NCBI RefSeq assembly: GCF_000403435.2
Contig: NZ_KE159703.1
Span: 1,109,033 to 1,173,032 of the forward strand
Reading direction: 5' to 3'
DNA: 64,000 bases
Origin: Oscillibacter sp. 1-3
GTDB taxonomy: Bacteria > Bacillota > Clostridia > Oscillospirales > Oscillospiraceae
Positions 34,406 through 43,964 of this stretch are shown here, piece by piece. The notes beneath the pieces are model-generated. The model was not told where the DNA came from. It worked only from the letters and a program-made list of their open reading frames with translations, and made no database searches. Each line of letters starts with the position of its first letter. The stretch's first letter is position 1. A program made the translations under genes and the position numbers.

Positions 34406-36415
34406 CTAAAGCTCCGCTGGAATCATCCGGATAATTTCCTGGAATGGCATCAGAGTCTCGTCGGCTTCCAGAGCCCGGTGGTGTTTCAAAATTGACTCCG
34501 CTGTTCGCCGCATAGCGGGAACCTGGCTCCGCATCAGCTGGTTGGCGTAAATTACGACGTTTACGCCCCGGCGCTTGAACTCCGCCTCGGTGACAGCGTG
34601 AAAAGAGGTTGGAACAACCACCAGCGGTGTGTGTCCGTCCTGTCTGCGGAAACGTTCCGCAAACTCGAAAATCTCATCTGGCTCCTTGCGGCGGGAGTGG
34701 ATCATGATTCCGTCTGCCCCGGCTTGAACGAAGGCCGCGGCCCGCGCCAAAGCGTCCTCCATGCCCTGCTCTAAAATCAGGCTCTCGATCCGGGCGATAA
34801 TCATAAAGTCTGCGGATTTCTGCGCCCGTTTGCCGGCGGCAATCTTTTCGCTGAAGCTGGCGATGGAATCCTGCGCCTGAGCCGCCTCTGTCCCAAATAG
34901 CGAATTCTTTTTCAGCCCCTGCTTGTCCTCAATAATTACTGCGGAAACCCCCAGCTTTTCCAGAGATCGGACCGTATAGACGAAATGTTCGGCCAGTCCG
35001 CCGGTATCGCCGTCGAAAATGATCGGTTTTGTGGTCACCTCTGTCAGGTCGTCAATCGTTCGGAAGCGGGAGGTCTTGTCTACCAGCTCCATATCCGGCT
35101 TTCCCTTAGCAGTGGAGTCGCAGAGGCTGGAAACCCATATGGCGTCAAAGGAGTAAGACCTTCCGTTTTCATGTACGGCTGTATTTTCCACGATCAGCCC
35201 GGAGAGGCCGTCATGGGCCTCCATAGCGGTAATCAGTCCCTTCATGGCCAGCAGCTTCCGCAGCCGGCCCCGGCGGTTGTCCGGAAGAGAGAGCTCTGCC
35301 CGAAACCGGCGTTCCAGGTCCTCATACCGCGTCTCCTTAGAGTATGGAAATTCCACAAGCCTGCCGCCGTACGAGTTCAGTACGTCCAGTACCTCCTCGC
35401 GCAGAGGCCGCTGGAAGCCCTCCCGCCAGTCGTCCCCGTGGACGACAATATCAGGCTTCCATTCCAGCAGGATCTTTTTATAGCTGAGTTCCGGCTGCTC
35501 GATTACCCGCTCTACGCCCTTTATGCTTGCAAACAGGGCTTTCCGCTCCCGGCAGGGCAGAAGAGGGAAGCGCTTGTAGGAGGCGACCGCCTCGTCGGAG
35601 AGGACGCCCACGGTCAGCCTTCCCAACCCGGCGGCACGCTGGAGAATGGACATATGGCCGCCATGGAGCATGTCCGTGGAAAAACACATATAGACGTTTC
35701 GGTTTTCCGCCGCTTGAAGCCTGGCGCGCATGACCGCCAGATCCTCCGGCTGGTCCACCTCTCCGCAGAGCATATTCCGAATATCCAGCGGACGGAGCGC
35801 AATGTCTTTTGTGATCCTGTTCAACGCTTTTTCCGCATAGCAGGTCACCTGGCCAGTCTGGCAGAACCGGCTGATTTGTTCCAGCCATACCAGCCAGTCG
35901 CCCTTTTTCAGATAGTACAGGGGCTGTGCGGCCAAAGCGCTGTCAAAAAACTCTACCCCCACTTTTTCGACGCGGTTTTCGAGAATTACCGCCTTAAAGT
36001 CCTTCTCCGGCAGCGGCGCCGTGGAACTGGTGACGATACAGCTCTCCCGACTTTCCAATACCTGCCGCAAGACCTCCTGTTCAAATATCAGATCTCCGTG
36101 AAGCAGGAGAATATCGTCCTGCAAAGCCTCCTGCGCCAGGTAAATCGAGTATATGTAGTTTGTCGTCCGGTAGTCCGGATTGGATACAAACGTATATTGC
36201 AGCGGCAGTTTCAGCTGGGTGCAGTATTCCTCCAGCACCCCTGGAAAGGGGCCGGTAGTGATGACCGCTTCTGCAATCCCCACAGCCGCCAGCATTTGCA
36301 GCTGACGGCCCAAGATAGTCGTGCCGGGAGATAATTCCGTCAGGCATTTGGGCTGGCGATCTGTCAGCGGGGCCATGCGGGTTCCCATGCCGGAATTCAA
36401 TATCAGCGCTTTCAT
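34406..36415 (-). CDS. pepM: Three-domain nucleotidyltransferase/cytidylyltransferase/PEP mutase
   Basis: This 669-residue fusion has three parts. Residues 1-235 are a sugar-phosphate-type nucleotidyltransferase (MKALILNSGMGTRMAPLTDRQPKCL), like LicC and the phosphonate cytidylyltransferase PntC. Residues about 240-365 are a second cytidylyltransferase with the HxGH motif (STDMLHGGHMSILQRA) and GDDWREG. Residues about 380-669 are PEP mutase with the diagnostic EDKQGLKKNSL (about 494), GDTGG and DGIMIHSRRKEPDE. PEP mutase makes the C-P bond of phosphonopyruvate, and the other domains probably activate a phosphonate with CTP for transfer to a glycan. Fusion of the first and last enzymes supports this. 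Confidence 0.92.
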   Translation of the reverse strand: MKALILNSGMGTRMAPLTDRQPKCLTELSPGTTILGRQLQMLAAVGIAEAVITTGPFPGVLEEYCTQLKLPLQYTFVSNPDYRTTNYIYSIYLAQEALQDDILLLHGDLIFEQEVLRQVLESRESCIVTSSTAPLPEKDFKAVILENRVEKVGVEFFDSALAAQPLYYLKKGDWLVWLEQISRFCQTGQVTCYAEKALNRITKDIALRPLDIRNMLCGEVDQPEDLAVMRARLQAAENRNVYMCFSTDMLHGGHMSILQRAAGLGRLTVGVLSDEAVASYKRFPLLPCRERKALFASIKGVERVIEQPELSYKKILLEWKPDIVVHGDDWREGFQRPLREEVLDVLNSYGGRLVEFPYSKETRYEDLERRFRAELSLPDNRRGRLRKLLAMKGLITAMEAHDGLSGLIVENTAVHENGRSYSFDAIWVSSLCDSTAKGKPDMELVDKTSRFRTIDDLTEVTTKPIIFDGDTGGLAEHFVYTVRSLEKLGVSAVIIEDKQGLKKNSLFGTEAAQAQDSIASFSEKIAAGKRAQKSADFMIIARIESLILEQGMEDALARAAAFVQAGADGIMIHSRRKEPDEIFEFAERFRRQDGHTPLVVVPTSFHAVTEAEFKRRGVNVVIYANQLMRSQVPAMRRTAESILKHHRALEADETLMPFQEIIRMIPAEL

Positions 36416-36477
36416 CGCGTTATGCCTCCTGCGTCAGATCAATTGGCCGATCATAGTTCCGTGTGCGCGCAGGGCGG

Positions 36478-36528
36478 TCCGGCAGGCCTGCGGCCTGCCG
36501 GATGAAAAATGGCAATTGCCATTTTTCA
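36478..36528. repeat. Twin-hairpin intergenic element, copy 3
   Basis: TCCGGCAGGC / GCCTGCCGGA with a 5-base loop (36478-36502), followed at once by a perfect 26-bp palindrome TGAAAAATGGCAA / TTGCCATTTTTCA (36503-36528). It lies in the 127-bp gap between two glycan genes and is closest in layout to the copy at 7.8 kb. Confidence 0.6.
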
Positions 36529-36542
36529 AGTTCCCTGACGCA

Positions 36543-38291
36543 TCATTCCTGCGTCGATTTGAGGTATTCATACAATTTTCTGGTGTGTTGAAACCGGTCA
36601 AGCTGATAAATATCCAAAAAATTCGTTCCGCATTTTTTTTGCAGCTCCGCCCGCAGACGGGGATCTTCCAGCACGGCCGGCTCCTCCGTCCCATCTTCCG
36701 CATAGCGGAAAAAGGTCTCCTCGCCCAAAGCGTTGACCGTATACCGGCACGTGTCATTTAAGACGCCCCGGATGGCGAGTCCCTCTTTTGGTATTCCATG
36801 GCGGATAAAGAGGCTGATGCGGACCGGGTTATAAAAATCGGTGTCCTGAAAAATGACTTCGTCCGCGCAGGCGTCCTCCAGTGGGTATTTCTCCGGTTCC
36901 ACCAGCCATTTTGCAAAGCAGTCAAAATTCCGATAGGGGAAGAAGCGGGAGACGGTCCTTTCCGGGATATTCTTCCCAAGCGCGAAGCAGTAGGCGTGCA
37001 GCCGTTCCTCCGACCAGTTGGGCAGCGGAAAGATATATTGTCCGTGATCGCTGAGAAATACCTGGACAGTATCGCCGGCCATTTCGCTATAGAGCGCCAG
37101 GCACTGGTCCAAATAGGCCAGCGCGGTCTGCCGCTGCCGCTCCTGCAGGGGGCTTTTGAAGCGGGTGTCGGTAAAGGCTTGTAAATCCGGGGAGATGTTT
37201 GGCTCATGGGACTCTTCCAGAATATGAAAGATATAAAAGCAGGGCTTTTCAGAGCTCAGCCAGCGTTCCAATCCAGCCCACCATTTGACATTGCAGGAGG
37301 CGGACAGAGACGTTTCCAAAAAATAGCGGGAATCCATGGAGCTTTTGAGGTGCGCGATGAATTTTATATCGTAGTCCCTGTCCTCCAGATATTGGATCAG
37401 AGGGCTGTTTTCCCTGCAGACCGGCCCTTTTGCCCGCTCATAATCGTCTATGGGAAGCATCTTTGTGAATATGGCGCTCAGGCTCTGATGGGTAAAGGGC
37501 GTATGCGTATAGGCGCGCCGGAAGAAGCAGCTGTGCTTGGATTTTTCCAGCATCAGCGGCATCTGCGGCAGCAGATAATAGGAAACCGCATCGGTCCAAA
37601 AGACCATCACATCCTTTTGCTTCCGATCCTGAATCCGCCTCCGGATTGTCTGGAGCAGGTTTTCCGTCTTGGCCTGCACTTCCAGGAGCAGAGGATCTTT
37701 TGGGGCGGCGTTCTCCGCGCAGATCCTGCGGACCATCACAAAATCCTTCAGTTCCACAGCGGCCTGGAGTACGTCGTGGAGCGCCCGGTTCCTTCCCGGT
37801 CCATCCCGGCTTTCCAAATATTTTCGATAGAAATGGTTTAATGTCAGCGAACTCTCCGGGCTGTATTGGTCAAGGGGGGCGATCAGCTCGATCCCCTGTT
37901 TCTCCAGTTCCTCATAGGGATCGATGATACGAAGTCCAAGGGGACGCAGTTCCGCCAAAATCTCCTCCCGGTAATAAAAGGACGAGAGAATTACAACGCC
38001 GCATCCCGCGTTCGGCAGTTCCTTTGCCGGAAAACACGGGTATCCGCACTGGGAATCCATCGTCACCTGCCGGTCGAAGATGCCTGTGATCTGTTTCTGA
38101 TCGAGTGAAAAATACGCAAACAACACATTGGTGTGATCGCCTCCGCCGCGAATCGCAGTCCGCGCGTCTGGCGGAATGGCATCAAGCGCCTCTTGAATGG
38201 TTGTTCGTATGTTTTCGCAGAATGACTCACACAAGTTCCCTGTGCCGAAGACGTCATGAAGTTCACGGTACAGCGCTAAAATCTCTTCCAA
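36543..38291 (-). CDS. Alkaline-phosphatase-superfamily (sulfatase-like) protein with Rossmann-like N-terminus
   Basis: This 582-residue protein has an N-terminal nucleotide-binding-like domain (about 1-150, LFAYFSLDQKQITGIFDRQV) and, from about residue 210, a sulfatase or phosphoethanolamine-transferase-like domain: MVFWTDAVSYYLLPQMPLM (first metal Asp), AYTHTPFTHQSLSAIFTKM (candidate catalytic Thr) and VFLSDHGQYIFPLPNW (second metal His). There are no membrane helices. It lies between the phosphonate genes and the glycosyltransferases, so a transferase for the phosphonate group or a glycan-modifying hydrolase is possible; the substrate is inferred only from position. Confidence 0.7.
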   Translation of the reverse strand: MEEILALYRELHDVFGTGNLCESFCENIRTTIQEALDAIPPDARTAIRGGGDHTNVLFAYFSLDQKQITGIFDRQVTMDSQCGYPCFPAKELPNAGCGVVILSSFYYREEILAELRPLGLRIIDPYEELEKQGIELIAPLDQYSPESSLTLNHFYRKYLESRDGPGRNRALHDVLQAAVELKDFVMVRRICAENAAPKDPLLLEVQAKTENLLQTIRRRIQDRKQKDVMVFWTDAVSYYLLPQMPLMLEKSKHSCFFRRAYTHTPFTHQSLSAIFTKMLPIDDYERAKGPVCRENSPLIQYLEDRDYDIKFIAHLKSSMDSRYFLETSLSASCNVKWWAGLERWLSSEKPCFYIFHILEESHEPNISPDLQAFTDTRFKSPLQERQRQTALAYLDQCLALYSEMAGDTVQVFLSDHGQYIFPLPNWSEERLHAYCFALGKNIPERTVSRFFPYRNFDCFAKWLVEPEKYPLEDACADEVIFQDTDFYNPVRISLFIRHGIPKEGLAIRGVLNDTCRYTVNALGEETFFRYAEDGTEEPAVLEDPRLRAELQKKCGTNFLDIYQLDRFQHTRKLYEYLKSTQE

Positions 38292-38313
38292 AATTGGTCT
38301 CTCCTTTGTTTGA

Positions 38314-39603
38314 CTATTGATCCAGAAAAACGGCTTCCACCGCTTTCAAAACTTCCGGGGATGCTGTGGCATATCGTATTTTCTCCGGATCAATCCCCAT
38401 TGCAATCAGATCCTGCTTGATCTGTTCGCAGATTTCCTCATTGACAAGGGCTGTGACGACCACATCATATTCCTTGCTTTGCAGCGCCTGCACCGGTTCT
38501 GCCGGCAGCCCGTTCATTCGGGCGGATTCATAGTCCCTGTCAACCCACAGAGTAATTCGATTGGGAAACACCTGCGATGTTTTGCGGTAGATTTCCTGCC
38601 CGAATCGTCCCGCTCCGTACAGTGCGACGCGGCGGCCATCCAGGCTGCCAAAGAGGACATCTGAAAATCTTCCTGTCAAAAAGCGCTCATACCGGTTCAG
38701 CAAAACCCGGTCCATCAAATAGCGGGATAAGCGCATCCGGTAAAGGCCGGTCAATGGGCGCTTTGACAGGGCCGCATGCAGAGAGCGGAATAATAATTGG
38801 TGCTCCTGGTAAGGCCGGCCATGATCTGTTCGCGCCAAGGAATCAGTGCGGAACCGATAGTGGTATGGCGCAAAATCCGTAACCATGACCGAATGAGCTG
38901 AAAATAGCGTATGGACGGTGCATACCAAATCCTCGCCCTCTGTCAAATCGTCCGGAACTGCCATTTGGCTTCGTTTCAAAATATTCCGTTTGAAAACCTT
39001 GCTCCATACGCCGGAGTAGATATACAGCTGAGGCGCCTGCAGGGCAGGGCCGCGTCTGGTTCTGTCATGACCGTTGGCGCGCCAATATCCGGGAAGCAGT
39101 TCCCACTGATAAGGGAAACGGATTTCCAGGAGATGCGGATAAATTTCAGCGGCGATACCGTTTTCGTCATAGTAGCCGGAGGGAAGTCCGTATTGGCACA
39201 CAACGCCCTTATCCGCGTATTCTCTTATAAATCCATGGACCAATACATCCGGCGATTGATCGCCCATGGACTCCAGTATTCTTTCATAGGCGTCGGCGTC
39301 GATCCAGTCGTCGCTGTCAACATAAGCCACATATTCTCCATTTGCGGCTGCGACGCCGGCTTTTCTGGCGGCAGGAAGCGTTTCATGCGGGCGGTGAAGC
39401 ACTTTTATCCGTGCATCTTTTTCAGCGTATTCCTCACAGATTTCCGTGCTGTTATCCGTGGAACCGCCATCCGCCATTAAAATGATCTCCAGGTTCTCAT
39501 AAGTTTGATGGAGGATACTGTCGACACATTCCCTCAGATGCGGTGCGGCATTATAAACCGGAACGATTATGCTCAGCAAAAAATTTCCACTGTTCATTTC
39601 CAT
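38314..39603 (-). CDS. Glycosyltransferase family 2 with C-terminal Rossmann-like domain
   Basis: This 429-residue protein has a GT2 domain at the N-terminus (LLSIIVPVYNAAPHLRECVDSILHQTYENLEIILMADGGSTDNSTEI, then AYVDSDDWIDADAYERILE with DxDD metal site about residue 96). A second domain (about 325-429) has YGAGRFGQEIYRKTSQVFPNRITLWVDRDYE. It adds a sugar to the locus glycan; donor unknown. It is about half identical by eye to the next, broken gene, so the pair arose by tandem duplication. The stop lies 22 bases before the downstream gene. Confidence 0.88.
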   Translation of the reverse strand: MEMNSGNFLLSIIVPVYNAAPHLRECVDSILHQTYENLEIILMADGGSTDNSTEICEEYAEKDARIKVLHRPHETLPAARKAGVAAANGEYVAYVDSDDWIDADAYERILESMGDQSPDVLVHGFIREYADKGVVCQYGLPSGYYDENGIAAEIYPHLLEIRFPYQWELLPGYWRANGHDRTRRGPALQAPQLYIYSGVWSKVFKRNILKRSQMAVPDDLTEGEDLVCTVHTLFSAHSVMVTDFAPYHYRFRTDSLARTDHGRPYQEHQLLFRSLHAALSKRPLTGLYRMRLSRYLMDRVLLNRYERFLTGRFSDVLFGSLDGRRVALYGAGRFGQEIYRKTSQVFPNRITLWVDRDYESARMNGLPAEPVQALQSKEYDVVVTALVNEEICEQIKQDLIAMGIDPEKIRYATASPEVLKAVEAVFLDQ

Positions 39604-39611
39604 TTCGCTTT

Positions 39612-40907
39612 TCAGTCCTTGGTCTTATTCAAGCGATTACGCTGTTTTTGCAAAATCCGCTTTGTTGCATCCAGCAGCTCCAAAGAGACGGAGACGTACC
39701 GGATTTTCTCGCCATCAACTCCGACAGCTGTCAAGTGTTTTTTAATTTCTTCGCAGAGCGCCTCGTTTATAAGTGCTATAACGACGATGTCGTATTCCGC
39801 CTCAAGGAGGCGGCTCACCGGCTCCACCGGCAAATCCGCAGCCTGATAGGTTTTATAATTTTGGTCGACCCATAGTGTGATCCTGTCGGGAAACAGAGCC
39901 TTGGTTTTTCGGAAAATCTCCCGCCCGAATTTCCCTGCCCCGTACAGCGCCATACGGCGCCCGTTCAAATTCCCGAATGGGAAATTGGAAAACTCGTCCT
40001 GCAAAAACGCCTCGTACTGTGTAAGCAGCACATAATCAAGAAGCACAGCATACAACTGCATCAAATGCGTCTCCCGCATGGGGCTATTTTGCAGGGCGGA
40101 GTCAGCGGCCTCAAACATTGCCTGATACGGCTGAAACGACACATTGCTTAAAGACGCGGAATCGTCCCGCATTTGATAGTGATAGGGGGCGTAGTCCGTA
40201 ACCGTGACGGAGCGGGCAAAGAGCAGAGTATAGACTGTACAGACCAGATCTTCACCCATTGTCACATGGTCCGGGACCATTTCCTGTGTTTGCCTCAAAA
40301 GCTCCCGCTTTACGAGTTTGCTCCACACGCTTGAATAAATCTCCGGCTGATGGCAGCGTCTGAAGCCCTGTCCGGTTTTCACAGCGGCATCATAGCCGGT
40401 CCCGGGTGAGACCGCCAGCTGGTCCGCATACCGCAGGCTCAGCAGGCGGGGATATACTTCCCGCATCATTCCGTCAGCGTCGTAATATCCGGCGGGAATC
40501 ATGCACGGGCATACAAACGCCCGGTTTTGATACTCCTCTATGAACCCATAGATTCACACGTCCGGCTCATGATCCGTTACAAGAGAAAGCAGTCTCTCAT
40601 ACGCGTCCGCGTCGATCCAGTCATCACCGTCCACATAGGCAGCATACTGACCGGAGGCGGCTGCGACGCCGGCTTTTCTGGCAGACACAAGCCCCTCGTG
40701 AGGACGGTGAAGCAGCTTTATCCGTGCGTCTTTGGCGGCGTACGCCTCGCAGATTTCCGTGCTGCCGTCTGTGGAGCCGCCGTCCGCCACCAGTATAATC
40801 TCCAAATTCCGGTATGTCTGGCAGAGAATACTGTCAAGACACTTGTGCAGATATGGCGCGACATTATAAACGGGGACGATCACACTGAGAAGGAGGTCGT
40901 TTTTCAT
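39612..40907 (-). pseudogene. Glycosyltransferase family 2, broken by an in-frame TGA
   Basis: The N-terminal part (40554-40907, LLLSVIVPVYNVAPYLHKCLDSILCQTYRNLEIILVADGGSTDGSTEI, DGDDWIDADAYERLL) and the rest (39612-40553) share one frame, with a single TGA at 40554-40556 after EPDV. The intact paralogue reads SPDVLVHGFI there, and this gene resumes IYGFIEEYQNRAFVCP, so nothing else is lost. The full length would be 431 residues, with the same C-terminal Rossmann-like domain (YGAGKFGREIFRKTKALFPDRITLWVDQNY). Probably inactive, unless the second part is translated separately (an ATG occurs at 40502). A sequencing error is possible. Confidence 0.85.
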
Positions 40908-40932
40908 GATGCTTTTATATCCCTTTCCTGTT

Positions 40933-42063
40933 TCATAGAGCTGGATTCCATAATCGTTCCAAGCGGTCTTTTATCAGCAAAAAGAGTGAATAATTCAGAA
41001 CGCCGATGCGTTCCATCTGCTCAATGATTTCTGCCGACTTGCTGTAATCGACTGCGATCATTACGTTGTACAGATGCTGGAGGTCTTTCACCCGTTCCGC
41101 TGAAATGACCGCAATTCCATCGACTGTTTGTCCGTACTTCAAATTATCCGCAAAATAGGACACCCGTGTCCGTCCAATCATCCTAAGCGCCTGCTGTCCG
41201 ATCACTCCGGCGCCGAAGATAATAAACTTTTTGTCCGCGTCAAATGCGCTGTGGCTTAAAATTTTTGCCGCGTCATACTTTAAGCCGCGCCGGAAGGCGA
41301 TCTCCTCAATTTTTGGACCCGCGTCCGGCTTGTTCAATAAAAGTCCTGTGCAGTACAAAGAAAATTCACGCGCGCTCAAATGCTCCGAGATCCTGTCCAG
41401 ATATTCCACACGGAGATTGAATACGTTGTCCGCAATCTTTTTCTCATAGACGGAGGTCATGTTCCCGCTGTGGTGCCGGTAGGAATACAGAATTTGGGGA
41501 ATCCGTTCAACCGGGTACTGAAAGCTGATTCTCAGCCAATAGTCATAATCCTCCACCAAAAATTTGTCGGGATCATAGCCGCCGACGGTATCCGCAGCCT
41601 CTCTGCGGTACATAAAGCACGCGCCGATGCAGTTGCTTAAATAAAAATTATGGCTTGTATTTTGCGTGTTGGAAATTACGTTTCCGTCTGCATCGATGTA
41701 ATCCATGTCGCAGTAGACCATGCCGCACTGCTCGTGGGCGTCCAGATAGGAGGCCATCGTTTCCAGCGCCCGGCTGTGGAACAGATTGTCGTCGGATGTC
41801 CAAGTAAAATACCTGCCGGCCGCATTCGCAAACCCGATATTTAATGAACGGGGAAGCCTCTGGTTTTCGCTGTTGCTGAGTATCCGAATCCGGCGGTCCT
41901 TTTGCGCGTATTTTTCCGCGATTGCGAGAGAAGAATCCGTAGAGCAGTCATTTACAATAATCAGCTCCCAATTTTGGTATGTCTGCGCCAGAATGCTCTC
42001 TATGGACAGCGATAGATATTTGCTGCCGTTGTACACTGGCAGTACGATTGAAATATCTGTCAT
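40933..42063 (-). CDS. Glycosyltransferase family 2 with C-terminal Rossmann-like domain
   Basis: This 376-residue GT2 enzyme has ISIVLPVYNGSKYLSLSIESILAQTYQNWELIIVNDCSTDSS at the N-terminus, TWTSDDNLFHSRALETM with the metal site at about 93-96 and VEDYDYWLRISFQYPVERI. The last 110 residues have KFIIFGAGVIGQQALRMIGRTRVSYFADNLKYGQTVDG, the accessory Rossmann-like domain shared across the locus. The start is the ATG at 42063, with GAGGAGGAAA upstream. Donor and acceptor are unknown. Confidence 0.88.
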   Translation of the reverse strand: MTDISIVLPVYNGSKYLSLSIESILAQTYQNWELIIVNDCSTDSSLAIAEKYAQKDRRIRILSNSENQRLPRSLNIGFANAAGRYFTWTSDDNLFHSRALETMASYLDAHEQCGMVYCDMDYIDADGNVISNTQNTSHNFYLSNCIGACFMYRREAADTVGGYDPDKFLVEDYDYWLRISFQYPVERIPQILYSYRHHSGNMTSVYEKKIADNVFNLRVEYLDRISEHLSAREFSLYCTGLLLNKPDAGPKIEEIAFRRGLKYDAAKILSHSAFDADKKFIIFGAGVIGQQALRMIGRTRVSYFADNLKYGQTVDGIAVISAERVKDLQHLYNVMIAVDYSKSAEIIEQMERIGVLNYSLFLLIKDRLERLWNPAL

Positions 42064-42090
42064 TTTTCCTCCTCCCGCGGCTGCCGCCGT

Positions 42091-42660
42091 CTATGACAAT
42101 GCCCTGCTTAACGTCCGCATCATGAGATGGTTGAAGATCAGATGAATGTCCTCCGTAATCTGCATGCTCTCTACCGGAGCGTGGAGGGAAATGTCAGCCA
42201 GCTCCTTCAGTTTTCCGCCCCGGAAGCCCGTCAGGCCAATTACCTGGCTGCCTTGCTCCTTTGCGTATTCTACCGCGTTCAGAACGTTTTTGGAGTTGCC
42301 GCTTCCGGAGATGGCAAGGATCAGGTCGCCCGGTTTCAGGTGGCCCCGCAGCTGAAAGCGGAAAATTTCGTCATATCCGATGTCGTTGGCCACCGCCATG
42401 ACGGTAGCGACATTGTCGTTCAGGCACAGGAAGTTAAACTTTTTCGCGGTGTGCTCGGAGACGCCCTTGTTGAAATCATTTTGGAAGTGAGAGGCTGTGG
42501 CGGCGCTGCCGCCGTTTCCAAACACGTACACGGTGTTTCCGTTTTCAAAAGCCTCCATCAGCAGGTTCAGCGCCTGATTGAGAGACTCCACATCCAGCGC
42601 CCGAAGCGTGTTCATTTCATCTTCCAAGTATTCGTGAATCGCCTTTGTAAAGTCCATCAT
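42091..42660 (-). CDS. gmhA: Sedoheptulose-7-phosphate isomerase (SIS domain)
   Basis: This 189-residue SIS-fold isomerase converts sedoheptulose 7-phosphate to D-glycero-D-manno-heptose 7-phosphate, the first step of heptose synthesis. Seen are VYVFGNGGSAATASHFQNDFNKG (about 50-72), LCLNDNVATVMAVANDIGYDEIF and ILAISGSGNSKNVLNAVEYAKEQG. The start is ATG at 42660 (a second ATG follows directly), overlapping the upstream stop by ATGA; AAGGGG lies before it. With HddA and the HddC-GmhB fusion it completes the GDP-heptose pathway. Confidence 0.92.
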   Translation of the reverse strand: MMDFTKAIHEYLEDEMNTLRALDVESLNQALNLLMEAFENGNTVYVFGNGGSAATASHFQNDFNKGVSEHTAKKFNFLCLNDNVATVMAVANDIGYDEIFRFQLRGHLKPGDLILAISGSGNSKNVLNAVEYAKEQGSQVIGLTGFRGGKLKELADISLHAPVESMQITEDIHLIFNHLMMRTLSRALS

Positions 42661-43964
42661 CAAAGCCCCTTTCCCAAAATCCGTTCTGCCGCATCCAGAA
42701 TATCCGCACAGATGAGATCTGGCTCCGCGTTGTATTTTTTGTCCCGGCCCGCATCGCCAGTTAATACCAGGGCGGTTTTTGTCCCGGCATTTTTGCCTGT
42801 CTGTATATCTACCGTAGTGTCGCCGATCAGCCAGGAATCCGCCAGACTGATATTGTATTTTTCCGCGCAGTCCTCCAGCATCCCAATATCCGGCTTCCGG
42901 CAGCGGCACGGGATTTTATACGCTGGATTTTCCTCCGGGTATCCTTTGTCGGGATGGTGCGGACAATAGCGGACGGCATCCAAAAATACGCCCTCCCGCC
43001 CCAAAAGCGTCTGCATTTTTCGGTGGATCTTCTCAATTTCCTCCACGCCGCACAGTCCCCTTGCCACGGCGGGCTGGTTTGTGACCACAATCGCAAGATA
43101 GCCGGACTGGTTGATCTTTCGGATGGCCTCCGCCGCGTTTTTTTCCAATTCAAACTGTTCTGTGCCGGAGATCAAGCCCTTTTTGACATTCACGGTGCCG
43201 TCGCGGTCTAAGAAGACAGCCCGCTGAGGGCGTTTGAGATTCCGCGCCGCAGCAATGCCGCTTTTTATATCCGCTTCCGCCGCCCGAATGCGCTCCACGG
43301 TCCCGATGTCTTTGATGTATTCAGGAGAAGGATAGGCGTAAATCGCGCCTTTTCGCCGGCAAAGCGGCATCAGTACATCCGCCTCCAAATCGATGCGCTC
43401 CTGATCCGGCAGTTCATCGCAAATGCCGCGGTCCATCAGGTACAGCCCGGCATTGACGCAGTTGTCGTACCAGCCGCTGCGCAGATTTTGCTTGGAGTCA
43501 AACCGCAGTACCCGCTGTTCCGCGTCCATTTCCACCAGGTCGGAGTCAAATGGATGGGAATTTGGGTGGACAAACAGGGTTGCGGCAGACTGCTTTTGAC
43601 TGTGAAAGCGTTCCATGCGGGACAGATCGATGTCAAAGAGCACGTCGCCGTAGATCAGGAAAAAGGTCTCCTCCAGCATCGGGCGGATACGGGCCAGCGC
43701 GCCCGCGGTTCCCAGGGGCACTTCTTCGTGATAATATTGAATATGCAGGCCGAATGTTCTGCCGTTTCCAAAGTAGTTTTGAATCACGTGGCCCAGATGT
43801 CCAATTACCAGGAGAATATTTGTGATGCCATGTTGTTTCAAAGCGTCCATTTGCCATAGAAGCAGCGGTTTTCCCAAAATCGGAACCATAGGCTTTGGAA
43901 TTTCGTCTCTGGTCAGACCGGACAAACGGGTTCCTTTGCCCCCGGCCATAATCACTGCCTGCAT
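42660..43964 (-). CDS. Heptose-1-phosphate guanylyltransferase fused to heptose bisphosphatase
   Basis: This 434-residue bifunctional protein has HddC-like residues 1-235 (nucleotidyltransferase, MQAVIMAGGKGTRLSGLTRDEIPKPMVPILGKPLL, FLIYGDVLFDID) and GmhB-like residues about 245-434 (HAD phosphatase, AVFLDRDGTVNVKKG, IVVTNQPAVARGL, zinc-binding CRCRKPDIGML, SWLIGDTTVDIQTGKNAG). Together they would remove phosphate from heptose 1,7-bisphosphate and form GDP-D-glycero-alpha-D-manno-heptose. The start overlaps the end of the epimerase gene by 13 bases. Confidence 0.93.
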   Translation of the reverse strand: MQAVIMAGGKGTRLSGLTRDEIPKPMVPILGKPLLLWQMDALKQHGITNILLVIGHLGHVIQNYFGNGRTFGLHIQYYHEEVPLGTAGALARIRPMLEETFFLIYGDVLFDIDLSRMERFHSQKQSAATLFVHPNSHPFDSDLVEMDAEQRVLRFDSKQNLRSGWYDNCVNAGLYLMDRGICDELPDQERIDLEADVLMPLCRRKGAIYAYPSPEYIKDIGTVERIRAAEADIKSGIAAARNLKRPQRAVFLDRDGTVNVKKGLISGTEQFELEKNAAEAIRKINQSGYLAIVVTNQPAVARGLCGVEEIEKIHRKMQTLLGREGVFLDAVRYCPHHPDKGYPEENPAYKIPCRCRKPDIGMLEDCAEKYNISLADSWLIGDTTVDIQTGKNAGTKTALVLTGDAGRDKKYNAEPDLICADILDAAERILGKGL

